A stretch of DNA of 22,245 nucleotides from a virus, in IMG/VR virus record IMGVR_UViG_3300025168_000753, positions 1 to 22,245 of that record, one strand, 5' to 3'. The translations under genes were made by a program, and so were the position numbers. The first letter of the stretch is position 1, and every line of letters begins with the position of its first letter. Below the pieces are notes generated by a model that did not search any database, was not told the origin of the DNA, and saw nothing but the letters and a program-made list of their open reading frames with translations. Positions 1-5,837 of the stretch are shown here, one piece after another.

Positions 1-462
1 CTAAGAACCAATGAAGACATTGACGATTTGAAACAATACCTGAGCAAGATGGATTGGATGAAGAAGCAGGGAGAGATCTTCGCTCCCGCCTTATTCAATT
101 GGTTCTATGAAGTAAAGAAAACCATTCCGATCAAGGCGTACAGAAACAAAGAAGTTATTTTTGATTACCAACCAACTGATCTAGTCGCAGCGTTAACAGT
201 TGATAGAGGAAATTTTTACACATCATTAATTGAAGAGGGGGAGTTGGAATTTTCTTCCGACTGCCCACCCAGATTCAACAGATTGGATGAAGAAGAACTA
301 CCACTTGAGCGACCAGAGCCTGGATATATTCGCGTAAAAAACATGTGCATCTCTGACATCAGCGAGCCGCCTAACAAAAAACCATTGAGGGGATACCTTG
401 ATTGGAAAAAGAATGTGCTCTGGGATGTAGCCAAGGACAGACTAAAGGAGTTGCAATCATGA
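1..462 (+). CDS. Hypothetical protein, 5' end cut by window edge
   Basis: The reading frame is open from base 1 to the TGA at 460-462, so the start lies outside the window. The first usable internal start is a TTG at 28, which I do not favour because the frame continues upstream without a stop. About 153 residues are visible: a helical N-terminal part with aromatic residues (FNWFYE), then an acidic, Pro-rich stretch (DEEELPLERPEP) and a Trp-containing C-terminus. I recognise no domain. Its stop overlaps the next start as ATGA, and an AAAGGAG ribosome site for that gene lies inside its 3' end, so the two are co-translated. It is the first visible gene of a three-gene rightward group that runs into the terminase small-subunit gene tail to tail. 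Confidence 0.7.
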   Translation, partial: LRTNEDIDDLKQYLSKMDWMKKQGEIFAPALFNWFYEVKKTIPIKAYRNKEVIFDYQPTDLVAALTVDRGNFYTSLIEEGELEFSSDCPPRFNRLDEEELPLERPEPGYIRVKNMCISDISEPPNKKPLRGYLDWKKNVLWDVAKDRLKELQS

Positions 463-788
463 ACACCACCTCATGGCCTACAACAAAATCAACTCTCTTA
501 GATCTTTGCGAGGAGTTCTCTGAGAAGTACCACATCGACGCGCTTGGAATGTCGATTGAAAAACTCGAGGCAAAGATCGATGAAGAAGATCGTATTCGTT
601 TGATGGAGATAACAAATCCTGGAAAGGTAAAGCTTCACAGGATAACAGTTTGTGTAGAGCTTCAATCGACAAGCGAAGCAGAAGCACAAGACAAGCTTGA
701 ACGAATAATAAAAGGGGTGCTTCCTATTTTAAATAAGGGAGACACGATACTGGATACTCAATTCAAAGACATAACACAGGGGGAATGA
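459..788 (+). CDS. Hypothetical protein, 109 aa
   Basis: I chose the ATG at 459 rather than an in-frame GTG further upstream because AAAGGAG sits 8 nt before it and it forms a classic ATGA overlap with the preceding stop. The 109-residue product has a helical, charged N-terminal half (EEFSEKYHIDALGMSIEKLE) and a second half alternating strand-like and helical segments (ITVCVELQS, then EAEAQDKLERIIKGVLPIL), which could be a small alpha/beta fold. No catalytic motif or membrane segment is visible and I do not recognise the family. It is the middle gene of the left rightward group, 3 nt before the next start. Confidence 0.75.
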   Translation: MNTTSWPTTKSTLLDLCEEFSEKYHIDALGMSIEKLEAKIDEEDRIRLMEITNPGKVKLHRITVCVELQSTSEAEAQDKLERIIKGVLPILNKGDTILDTQFKDITQGE

Positions 789-791
789 TTC

Positions 792-1247
792 ATGATAAGC
801 GTGACAGAAATACAAATCTCTGGAGAACCAATCTTAACTGGCCGCGACAGACACACAGTCGATGATCTCGTTTGGTCTCTAGATGACAACAACGTAGGAC
901 ATGTCTACGAGAGCGAAGATGAGTTGTGTGGATTAGTTAAGTACCAAGCCATTGGTGACTTTGAAGACGGTGAGTACGGATTAATTCTAAATCACTACGA
1001 AGAAGTTGAGTCTATTTCATCTGACGGCACAGTAACCATGAAGATGGAGCATGTGTACTACGCCTCAACTAAAAAAGTCACCATCAAGGATGGCCTGGTC
1101 GATGTTGATTCAGTCAAAGAAGCGACTGTTGAACTGCTCAATCGATGTGGATACTGGGGTGTATTTATCGAGGCGCTTTACGAAGTGGACTTTGACATCG
1201 GGCTGCTTGATAAAAAGAAGTTTATCCACCTATCAGTTGGCAGCTAG
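792..1247 (+). CDS. Hypothetical protein, 151 aa
   Basis: The start is the ATG at 792, with a strong AGGGGGA ribosome site ending about 8 nt upstream. The 151-residue product is acidic and strand-rich (for example the EDGEYGLILNHYEEVESI region and the VTMKMEHVYYAS region), with a C-terminal part ending DKKKFIHLSVGS. No known motif, signal peptide or transmembrane segment is seen. It closes the left rightward group. Its TAG stop is shared with the TAG of the oppositely directed terminase small-subunit gene through the palindrome CTAG at 1244-1247, leaving no room for an intergenic terminator. Confidence 0.75.
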   Translation: MISVTEIQISGEPILTGRDRHTVDDLVWSLDDNNVGHVYESEDELCGLVKYQAIGDFEDGEYGLILNHYEEVESISSDGTVTMKMEHVYYASTKKVTIKDGLVDVDSVKEATVELLNRCGYWGVFIEALYEVDFDIGLLDKKKFIHLSVGS

Positions 1248-1921
1248 TCTTCGATCTCTTCCTCCACTTCTTCAACCTCTTCAACCAACTCTTCATCTGA
1301 CTCAACATCAGGTGAAGAGTATTCTTCCCCTTGATCCTCCTCCTCCTCGACCTTCTCCTCAACCTCTTCCATCTTCTCCATCTTCTCAATACGAGACTGC
1401 AACACAGGCGCAAGCTGATTCGATTCAATCAACTGCCTTAACCTGGACTCCACCTCTGCCCGATCCATCTGATCGATAGTCCCATGCTTAATCTCTTTCC
1501 TATCCACCATGAGCCCAGCAAGCTTCGCTCTGCCCATCTCCGCATTCACCGCTGCACCATAGCTCCCGTCCTCAAGCGCCGCATCTCGAATAGTTTTAAG
1601 ATCTCGAGCCACCTTATCAAAAGTAATCTCATACTTTTTCTGCTCACATTCCTGAAGATCCTTAATTTTATCTTGAACATGTCTGAACTGAGGGTCATGC
1701 AAGATCCTTGATGCAATGACGCCAGGATGTTTGTACCCAGCACGATGAGCACAATCAGTATTGGTCAAGTCCTGATAGACGTACAACTGAACAAACCTTT
1801 GTTGTTTAGCACTTAGCGGTTGTACCTGATGTTTAACAACGTACTTATCGACATCAGCTATGATGTCATCCTCATGATCAATATCAACGCGAGCGGCAGA
1901 GAGTTGAGTGCTTGTATTCAT
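1244..1921 (-). CDS. terS: Phage terminase small subunit with long acidic tail
   Basis: This 225-residue protein matches the Terminase_2 type of small terminase subunit, which recognises viral DNA and hands it to the large subunit for packaging. The family signature is the LSAKQQRFVQLYV segment at about residues 37-49, followed by a helix-turn-helix-like DCAHRAGY at 56-63 and SRILHDPQF at 71-79. A helical oligomerisation-like part covers about 85-178. The last 42 residues hold 25 Asp/Glu, an unusually long acidic tail. An in-frame TAG four codons upstream fixes the ATG at 1921 as the earliest start; no good ribosome site precedes it, so expression may depend on the upstream 69-residue gene 41 nt away. 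No large terminase gene follows it; downstream comes a convergent unknown gene. The family call is good; the tail's role is unknown. Confidence 0.85.
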   Translation of the reverse strand: MNTSTQLSAARVDIDHEDDIIADVDKYVVKHQVQPLSAKQQRFVQLYVYQDLTNTDCAHRAGYKHPGVIASRILHDPQFRHVQDKIKDLQECEQKKYEITFDKVARDLKTIRDAALEDGSYGAAVNAEMGRAKLAGLMVDRKEIKHGTIDQMDRAEVESRLRQLIESNQLAPVLQSRIEKMEKMEEVEEKVEEEEDQGEEYSSPDVESDEELVEEVEEVEEEIED

Positions 1922-1962
1922 ATCGTGATTCTAATCCAATTTTATTTTTAGGTTCAACATTA

Positions 1963-2172
1963 TTATTCATCAATTTTTTGTTTAACAAACATGTTGTGTT
2001 GAGTCTTCGCAAAATAGTTAACAACCTTCCTCTGCTTTCGATTCCTCATGTAAAAACTATCACCACTCTGGGATACGCCCACTGTCTCAATCACCCCACC
2101 CTGGTTCAAGAACTCCTTGACCTTATCATCAAGCTCTTTGCTCTCATCATCCTTCGTTTTATTTTTACTCAT
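1963..2172 (-). CDS. Small protein with a SutA-like EFLxxGG motif, 69 aa
   Basis: The ATG at 2172 has an AAAGGA ribosome site 7 nt upstream. The 69-residue product has a charged N-terminus, then KEFLNQGGVIETV at about 19-31 and a basic, aromatic C-terminal half. The motif resembles the segment EEFLSRGGKVQEI that I recall from SutA, a gammaproteobacterial protein that binds RNA polymerase and adjusts transcription in slow growth. SutA has an acidic N-terminus and a different C-terminus, so this is a motif-level similarity only. It lies between the TGACCCTA repeat array and the terminase small subunit, in the same direction as the latter. A role in redirecting host RNA polymerase, or in regulating late genes, is inference. 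Confidence 0.7.
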   Translation of the reverse strand: MSKNKTKDDESKELDDKVKEFLNQGGVIETVGVSQSGDSFYMRNRKQRKVVNYFAKTQHNMFVKQKIDE

Positions 2173-2253
2173 TTTATTTTCCTTTAAAATTTTTTTTATT
2201 TTTCAACCCCCACCAACCTCCCTACTCAAAGAGGTAAAAGTAGAGGGTATATT

Positions 2254-2267
2254 TATATAGCTATATA
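2254..2267. repeat. Perfect 14-bp AT palindrome beside the repeat array
   Basis: TATATAGCTATATA is a perfect palindrome. It is embedded in a larger imperfect inverted repeat, AGAGGGTATA (from 2242) against TATACCTCT (to 2272), and is followed at 2269-2282 by CTCTCT-TT-AGAGAG. The stretch is AT-rich and adjoins the GC-richer repeat array, an arrangement seen in iteron origins, where AT-rich DNA melts. It could equally be a -10-rich promoter or a dimeric protein-binding site. Confidence 0.6.
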
Positions 2268-2282
2268 CCTCTCTTTAGAGAG

Positions 2283-2461
2283 TGACCCTACTGACCCTAT
2301 GACCCACCCTTATAAATCAAACACTTAGCATACCGTAGGGTCAAGGGTCACGGTGGGTCAGTCTGACCCTACCTGACCCTACCCTAAACCGCGCCACAGT
2401 AGGGGTTTCAGCTAGGTAGGGTCAATCGACTCCGTTTTTTTGACCCTACCCTTTGACCCTA
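2283..2461. repeat. TGACCCTA repeat array (candidate origin, pac or operator cluster)
   Basis: Exact TGACCCTA starts on the plus strand at 2283, 2292, 2364, 2374, 2441 and 2454, and exact TAGGGTCA lies at 2336-2343 and 2417-2424. Close variants are TGACCCA at 2300, AGGGTCA at 2344-2350 and TGGGTCA at 2354-2360, giving about eleven sites in 179 bp. Most copies continue as TGACCCTACC. Neighbouring copies within a cluster are 8-13 bp apart, near one helical turn, so one face of the DNA could carry several protein molecules. No gene covers the array. Possible roles are a replication origin (AT-rich DNA adjoins it and a primase-helicase gene is about 0.9 kb away), a terminase small-subunit target, or a regulator-binding array upstream of terS. 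The repeats are certain; the role is inference. Confidence 0.85.
2336..2386. repeat. Imperfect dyad in the centre of the TGACCCTA array
   Basis: Three copies in reverse orientation (2336-2360) face three in forward orientation (2364-2386, the last truncated to ACCCTA). The exact core is GGGTCA-GTC-TGACCC at 2355-2369. With small gaps nearly the whole 51 bp can pair with itself, so the stretch could extrude a cruciform or form an RNA hairpin on either strand. No T-tract follows it, so a simple terminator is unlikely. Confidence 0.75.
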
Positions 2462-2518
2462 CCCAGGCCAGTCGATACCAACCTAGAATTTACTTTAACT
2501 TTACCTCCTAAATGTTTT

Positions 2519-2656
2519 TTACTCATCACCAGAAACCAGTGCAAGCTTAGTTAAATGTAGCACGATCATGATACCGGCAGACCAGAATATCACGGCAGAT
2601 TCCACCCCATAATTCAGGTAAACGTAATAACTTATTCCAAAAAAAAACCAATTCAT
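2519..2656 (-). CDS. Small membrane protein, 45 aa
   Basis: This short frame starts with an ATG at 2656 that overlaps the TGA of the upstream 101-residue gene as ATGA, and ends with TAA at 2519-2521. The product begins MNWFFFGISYYVYLNYG and continues with AVIFWSAGIMIVLHLTKLALV, so it has one clear transmembrane helix (about residues 22-42) and a hydrophobic aromatic N-terminal stretch that may be a second. No separate ribosome site is visible, consistent with translational coupling. The function is unknown. Small membrane proteins in early phage regions can serve in superinfection exclusion or lysis timing, but nothing here shows which. The overlap geometry and hydrophobic composition are the main support. 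Confidence 0.6.
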   Translation of the reverse strand: MNWFFFGISYYVYLNYGVESAVIFWSAGIMIVLHLTKLALVSGDE

Positions 2657-2958
2657 GGGAAAATGCTGCGTCTAAAGAAACTGTTGATGTAGTCTCTCTT
2701 AACCACACCCAGACTATTGTTCTTTGAAAAGTTATGAACCTCGCTTTCAGTCACATGTGATCCACCAGGGACATGAAATTTGTTCCGGTCCTGATTGTCC
2801 TGCATAAAAATGTACCGCCCAACCAGCAGGTTGTAACGCCTAACTCCATTCTTGTTGTAATGATTCGCCTCTCTAGTGTCTTTAAAAACCTCATCAATGG
2901 CAGATACAGAATTCCTTACCTGTTGTTTACTTTCTCGATCCCAATACTTAATTATCAT
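2653..2958 (-). CDS. Hypothetical protein, 101 aa
   Basis: I place the start at the ATG at 2958, which has AGAGGT 7 nt upstream; the in-frame ATG at 2982 has only an AGGGG directly against it, too close to work. The 101-residue product is basic and hydrophilic, begins MIIKYWDRESKQQ, contains a HVPGGSHVTESEVHNF segment and ends with RRSIFP. I recognise no family. The mix of short strands and helices and the positive charge would allow nucleic-acid binding, but that is not demonstrated. It is followed by the overlapping 45-residue membrane protein and preceded by a 161-bp gap with hairpins. Confidence 0.7.
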   Translation of the reverse strand: MIIKYWDRESKQQVRNSVSAIDEVFKDTREANHYNKNGVRRYNLLVGRYIFMQDNQDRNKFHVPGGSHVTESEVHNFSKNNSLGVVKRDYINSFFRRSIFP

Positions 2959-3050
2959 CTTAATACCTCTGTGAAGGTCCATCCCCTGTAGTATTTTAAA
3001 TTATTATCTTTATAATTCCCTTGTTCGGATACTCCGATTTTCGGACACCT

Positions 3051-3117
3051 AAAAAATCCTTTGCTTTGGGATTTCTCGGGTCAGACAATTTAGACTCCTG
3101 TCTGGCTCGAGATTTTT
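3051..3117. terminator. Hairpin cluster, candidate bidirectional terminator
   Basis: On the plus strand CTCGGGTCAGACA (3075-3087) can pair along all 13 positions, including two G-U pairs, with TGTCTGGCTCGAG (3099-3111), followed by ATTTTTA. On the minus strand AAATCC (3069-3074) pairs with GGATTT (from 3059 down), followed by a short T run. Both flanking genes run on the minus strand, so the minus-strand hairpin is the more useful one, although its stem is only 6 bp. The rest of the gap (2959-3119) holds a small hairpin, TCCGA-TTT-TCGGA at 3033-3045, and probably the promoter of the 101-residue gene. Confidence 0.45.
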
Positions 3118-3119
3118 AA

Positions 3120-3329
3120 TCAAAACTCTTTAGGCCGTATGATCCTAACCTCCTTTGAATCCTCATACCTATTGGTTGGTCCTTTATCTATCTCCCAACC
3201 CCATATGCCAGTGTCACTTCTGCTTTCCTCGAAGTATGCATTAAGCTTTTGCTCTGCTTCTTCTTCATTTTCAGCACTAACCAACATGTGAAAACTTCCT
3301 TCAACATTGACTCTGAATCCATACTCCAT
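3120..3329 (-). CDS. Hypothetical protein, 69 aa
   Basis: The start is the ATG at 3329, overlapping the TGA of the primase-helicase gene as TGATG, with GGGAG about 8 nt upstream; a GTG five codons earlier is less likely. The product begins MEYGFRVNVEGSFHMLVSA, then has an acidic helix (ENEEEAEQKLNAYFEES) and a strand-rich end with two Trp residues (GIWGWEI). The strand-helix-strand order suggests a small ferredoxin-like fold, but no family is recognised. Tight coupling to the primase-helicase gene points to a role in the same early programme. Confidence 0.7.
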   Translation of the reverse strand: MEYGFRVNVEGSFHMLVSAENEEEAEQKLNAYFEESRSDTGIWGWEIDKGPTNRYEDSKEVRIIRPKEF

Positions 3330-5359
3330 CACTCTATCTCCCACGGTTTTTTATTAGGATTGTTTTCCAGGTAATGCCAGACCGCCTTGCCTGGATCCGC
3401 ATGTGTCTTGACCACATCACCCATGTATTTCTGAACATGACTCACCGCCCTCTGAGAAGCTTTGTTACCATTAGGCATGCGAGACTTCTTCAGTGTCTCT
3501 CTGGCCAACATCTCCAGTTCGTTTCGATTGTAGAATGTAGTCAGGCTCATAGCACCCGCCACAATCTGCGCGATCTTAACCTCATCTTCCTCAGTCTTCT
3601 TGGCTTGCTTAGGGATATTGTGCGAGGTGAACTCATTCATCTTCCACATACCCTCATTGAAATCAAAACGCGCCGTGTGTTCATCAGGCTCTTTCGCATT
3701 ACGAGCTTCGTAAAAGAAAGAAACATCAGGCCGTTCACCCGCTAATTTAATACCGCTATCGAACCACCCTGCGAAAGCAGAGCCGCCTCGAGCAGACATA
3801 AAGGTTTTATCATCTGCCCTTTCCTTCCCTGTATGATGTGCGATCATGATGCTGGTGCTGTTCATCTCGATCAGCATGTCTATTCGATCAAGCAGCTTAT
3901 GAATCTCACTGTTGTTGTTCTCCTCGCCATCGAAGAAGTTGATGACTGGATCAATCATGACAATGTCTGGGTTATGAAATGCGATTTCATCAGAGATCTG
4001 TTGGATGTCTCCATCCCTCATCAGGTTCTTTCTCAATCGACCTGTGACAATCAGGTTGTCATAGCCCATAGGTATCAAGTGATCACTCGCTGCGAATCGC
4101 CGGTAATACATCTCCACCCTCTGCTTGAGAAACTCGGCAATGATTTCAGCCTGTAGCCACATCACCTTCAATGGCCGACTGAACGGGACACCCATGAAGT
4201 CTGTCCCAGTGCTGGCCCCAGCCGCGAATGCACCCAACCAGTTGCTCTTGCCGATCTTTGGCTTACCCAACAGCAGCACCCGACTGTTCTCGAAGATGAA
4301 CTTATCACCCCAGTAAAGTTCAATCTCGCTGTCATCAAGGTCCACCCACTCATCAGAGCTAAATGGTTTTAATCCCAGCGGCCCTTGTTCGGGCTGATCT
4401 ATAACCTCAATGGGATCTTCTTGAGACTGGATCTCCTTCAAATCCTGCGTAAGACCTGACTCCCAGGTAGAGGTCTCCCAACTCATAATGCCTGAGTCAA
4501 CGTCTTCAGGGTGTCGTTTGATGTGCCCAGAGGTAATGCTGATTACCGTTCTAGTAACTTCCATTAGATCCATTGGGGGGAAACAGGTTTGATTCCAGTC
4601 TTGCGCTTTGATAATGACCTCACGCATACCCCAGCCTTCCTTCACCCACTTGCCTATCAGCCTTGCCAAGGTATCGTTCCTCGAGCCAGGGTCAACCGGA
4701 TCCTCAGTGAGTTTATCTCTAACTAAGTTCTCGACCTTACCTCCTGAATTAAACTCATGGATGGCTTTTAGGTCGGTCTCTCCAAGAACGGGAAGATCTT
4801 CCATCCCATCCATGTGGTATGCGGTATCCATATCCCATCGATACCCATAGCTAGGCACGATCATGGCGTAACCACCATTTCCCCTGACATCCAGCTTGTT
4901 CTTGCCAGCACTATTCCTGACCAAAGAATTCCCCACGGAGTACAGGTAGTGAGCGCCTCCCCGAGGAGTTGTCTGCTTGATTGGAGTACGGCTGATTGCA
5001 CCGCCATCTACCCACGCAACACTCTCATCACTGTCAGCATCAACCACCACGAAGTTAATCCCTGTGATCGCAGCCCAGTTCGCTTGAGGGTATTGTTTGT
5101 GCCAGTGTTCGATCTCATCGTGAGATGGCTGTATTCTTTGGTAATGCTCCCACTTGACCCGCGGGGTCTTAGCCCATCGAGACTGTAGCTCTTGCTCAGA
5201 ATCAAATGGGTGGCGAGACCGAAAGTACTGAGGGACAACCTCTGATGGTGACCCACAAGGGATTAAGTGGAAGCCGTGCTCCCACAGATAAAAAAGTAAC
5301 TCTTCCTTGGCTTCAGGTGATACCTCACCCTCATCTTGAATCGGCAGATTAAAACCCAT
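3329..5359 (-). CDS. Primase-polymerase/helicase replication protein
   Basis: This 676-residue protein combines two domains. An N-terminal archaeo-eukaryotic-type primase-polymerase (about residues 24-200) shows VVVDADSD with metal-binding D107 and D109, the GGAHYLYS segment with H137, and the RGNGGYAMIVPS strand. A PriCT-like helical linker (about 226-280, SRNDTLARLIGKWV) follows. The C-terminal RecA-type ATPase (AAA_25/RepA-like) has Walker A GKPKIGKS at 365-372, Walker B DIVMIDPV at 465-472 and a sensor-like IAHHTGK at 506-512. Such proteins prime and unwind DNA at phage and plasmid origins. The ATG at 5359 has AAAGGA about 7 nt upstream and lies 4 nt after the regulator gene's stop, so the two form an operon. 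The match is strong; the exact subfamily is uncertain. Confidence 0.9.
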   Translation of the reverse strand: MGFNLPIQDEGEVSPEAKEELLFYLWEHGFHLIPCGSPSEVVPQYFRSRHPFDSEQELQSRWAKTPRVKWEHYQRIQPSHDEIEHWHKQYPQANWAAITGINFVVVDADSDESVAWVDGGAISRTPIKQTTPRGGAHYLYSVGNSLVRNSAGKNKLDVRGNGGYAMIVPSYGYRWDMDTAYHMDGMEDLPVLGETDLKAIHEFNSGGKVENLVRDKLTEDPVDPGSRNDTLARLIGKWVKEGWGMREVIIKAQDWNQTCFPPMDLMEVTRTVISITSGHIKRHPEDVDSGIMSWETSTWESGLTQDLKEIQSQEDPIEVIDQPEQGPLGLKPFSSDEWVDLDDSEIELYWGDKFIFENSRVLLLGKPKIGKSNWLGAFAAGASTGTDFMGVPFSRPLKVMWLQAEIIAEFLKQRVEMYYRRFAASDHLIPMGYDNLIVTGRLRKNLMRDGDIQQISDEIAFHNPDIVMIDPVINFFDGEENNNSEIHKLLDRIDMLIEMNSTSIMIAHHTGKERADDKTFMSARGGSAFAGWFDSGIKLAGERPDVSFFYEARNAKEPDEHTARFDFNEGMWKMNEFTSHNIPKQAKKTEEDEVKIAQIVAGAMSLTTFYNRNELEMLARETLKKSRMPNGNKASQRAVSHVQKYMGDVVKTHADPGKAVWHYLENNPNKKPWEIE

Positions 5360-5363
5360 AACA

Positions 5364-5648
5364 CTATCCTTTTGCTTTTGCTGGTACGCCCTTCCTTTTT
5401 TCGAGTGGCCTACTCTTAGTCATCGACCTGTCTGCTGGGATTGCAATGGTGCTATGAAGCTCGTTGGCTGGACCGTATATAGACTCCCAGTTCAACTTCC
5501 CATCCGACACATGCATAAACAGCTTCGCTAATTTAACACTAGGAGATCTGTTCAGTAAACGATACTGACTAATAGATCCTCGAGGCTTGCCTGTTCTCCT
5601 GGCTACCTCATCATCACCTAACCCCCATATCCAATCTGCTAACGTCAT
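5364..5648 (-). CDS. Cro/CI-like helix-turn-helix regulator
   Basis: The 94-residue product carries a helix-turn-helix at about residues 11-35 (GDDEVARRTGKPRGSISQYR) followed by SVKLAKLFMHVSDG, the pattern of short Cro/CI-type DNA-binding proteins. The C-terminal third is basic and likely unstructured (KSRPLEKRKGVPAKAKG). I prefer the ATG at 5648, with AAGGA 8 nt upstream; an in-frame ATG at 5657 has AAGG directly against it. It is the first gene of the leftward early operon and faces the rightward operon across a control region with inverted 8-mers, so it probably regulates both. No integrase or CI-size repressor is visible, so this is not evidence of lysogeny by itself. Confidence 0.75.
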   Translation of the reverse strand: MTLADWIWGLGDDEVARRTGKPRGSISQYRLLNRSPSVKLAKLFMHVSDGKLNWESIYGPANELHSTIAIPADRSMTKSRPLEKRKGVPAKAKG

Positions 5649-5727
5649 CTTATTCATCCTTGTGCTGCCTTTATTTTTAACTCATTAGACATCAACATTC
5701 CTTTTTCTTAACATCCAGAAGCCTATC

Positions 5728-5784
5728 ATACAAATATTGTAACTGTAAATTTTTTCTTGTAAGGGGTTGACATATTATTTGTAT
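5728..5784. promoter_or_regulatory. Inverted 8-mers, candidate operators
   Basis: ATACAAAT at 5728-5735 and its exact reverse complement ATTTGTAT at 5777-5784 flank the divergent promoter area. The match extends outward as CTATcATACAAAT against ATTTGTATAG. The left copy is itself part of a short inverted repeat, TACAA-ATA-TTGTA at 5729-5741. The right copy lies between the -35 and the likely -10 of the rightward promoter. This fits binding sites for the adjacent helix-turn-helix protein; binding is inferred. Confidence 0.5.
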
Positions 5785-5794
5785 AGTCCAGAAT
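5767..5794 (+). promoter_or_regulatory. Candidate rightward early promoter
   Basis: A perfect TTGACA at 5767-5772 is followed after 16 nt by CAGAAT at 5789-5794, a four-of-six match to TATAAT. It lies 44 nt before the start of the rightward replication/recombination operon. The weak -10 and the overlapping candidate operator suggest a regulated sigma-70-type promoter. The gene-free gap 5649-5837 should also carry the leftward promoter, for which I see only weak matches. Confidence 0.5.
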
Positions 5795-5837
5795 CTGGTT
5801 GTGGATGGTTGGTAGATGGTTAGTAAAGGAGTCTAAT

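Larger units (their letters stand above)
2173..2518. other. Noncoding stretch upstream of the terS operon
   Basis: These 346 bases contain no credible gene. From left to right they hold a T-rich tract (about 2171-2210) that includes the ribosome site of the 69-residue gene, a 14-bp perfect palindrome at 2254-2267, the TGACCCTA repeat array at 2283-2461 and an AT-rich segment (about 2485-2520). Since both neighbours are on the minus strand, promoters for the 69-residue gene and terS should lie here. I see no unambiguous -35/-10 pair. Confidence 0.7.

Noticed and set aside
1051-1479. Rightward 142-codon frame antisense to terS
   Set aside because: It is mainly the complement of the Glu-rich tail codons of terS and overlaps the end of the 151-residue gene in another frame; no ribosome site or protein-like pattern.
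1931-1960. Nine-codon minus-strand frame between the 69-residue gene and terS
   Set aside because: It does not overlap either neighbour's start or stop usefully and has no ribosome site of its own.
2283-2461. CRISPR array
   Set aside because: Units are only 8-10 bp, occur in both orientations and are not separated by spacers of constant length.
5799-5837. Upstream TTG start adding 13 residues to the 140-residue protein
   Set aside because: It would begin only a few bases after the predicted -10 and lacks a ribosome site, whereas the ATG at 5838 has a good one.
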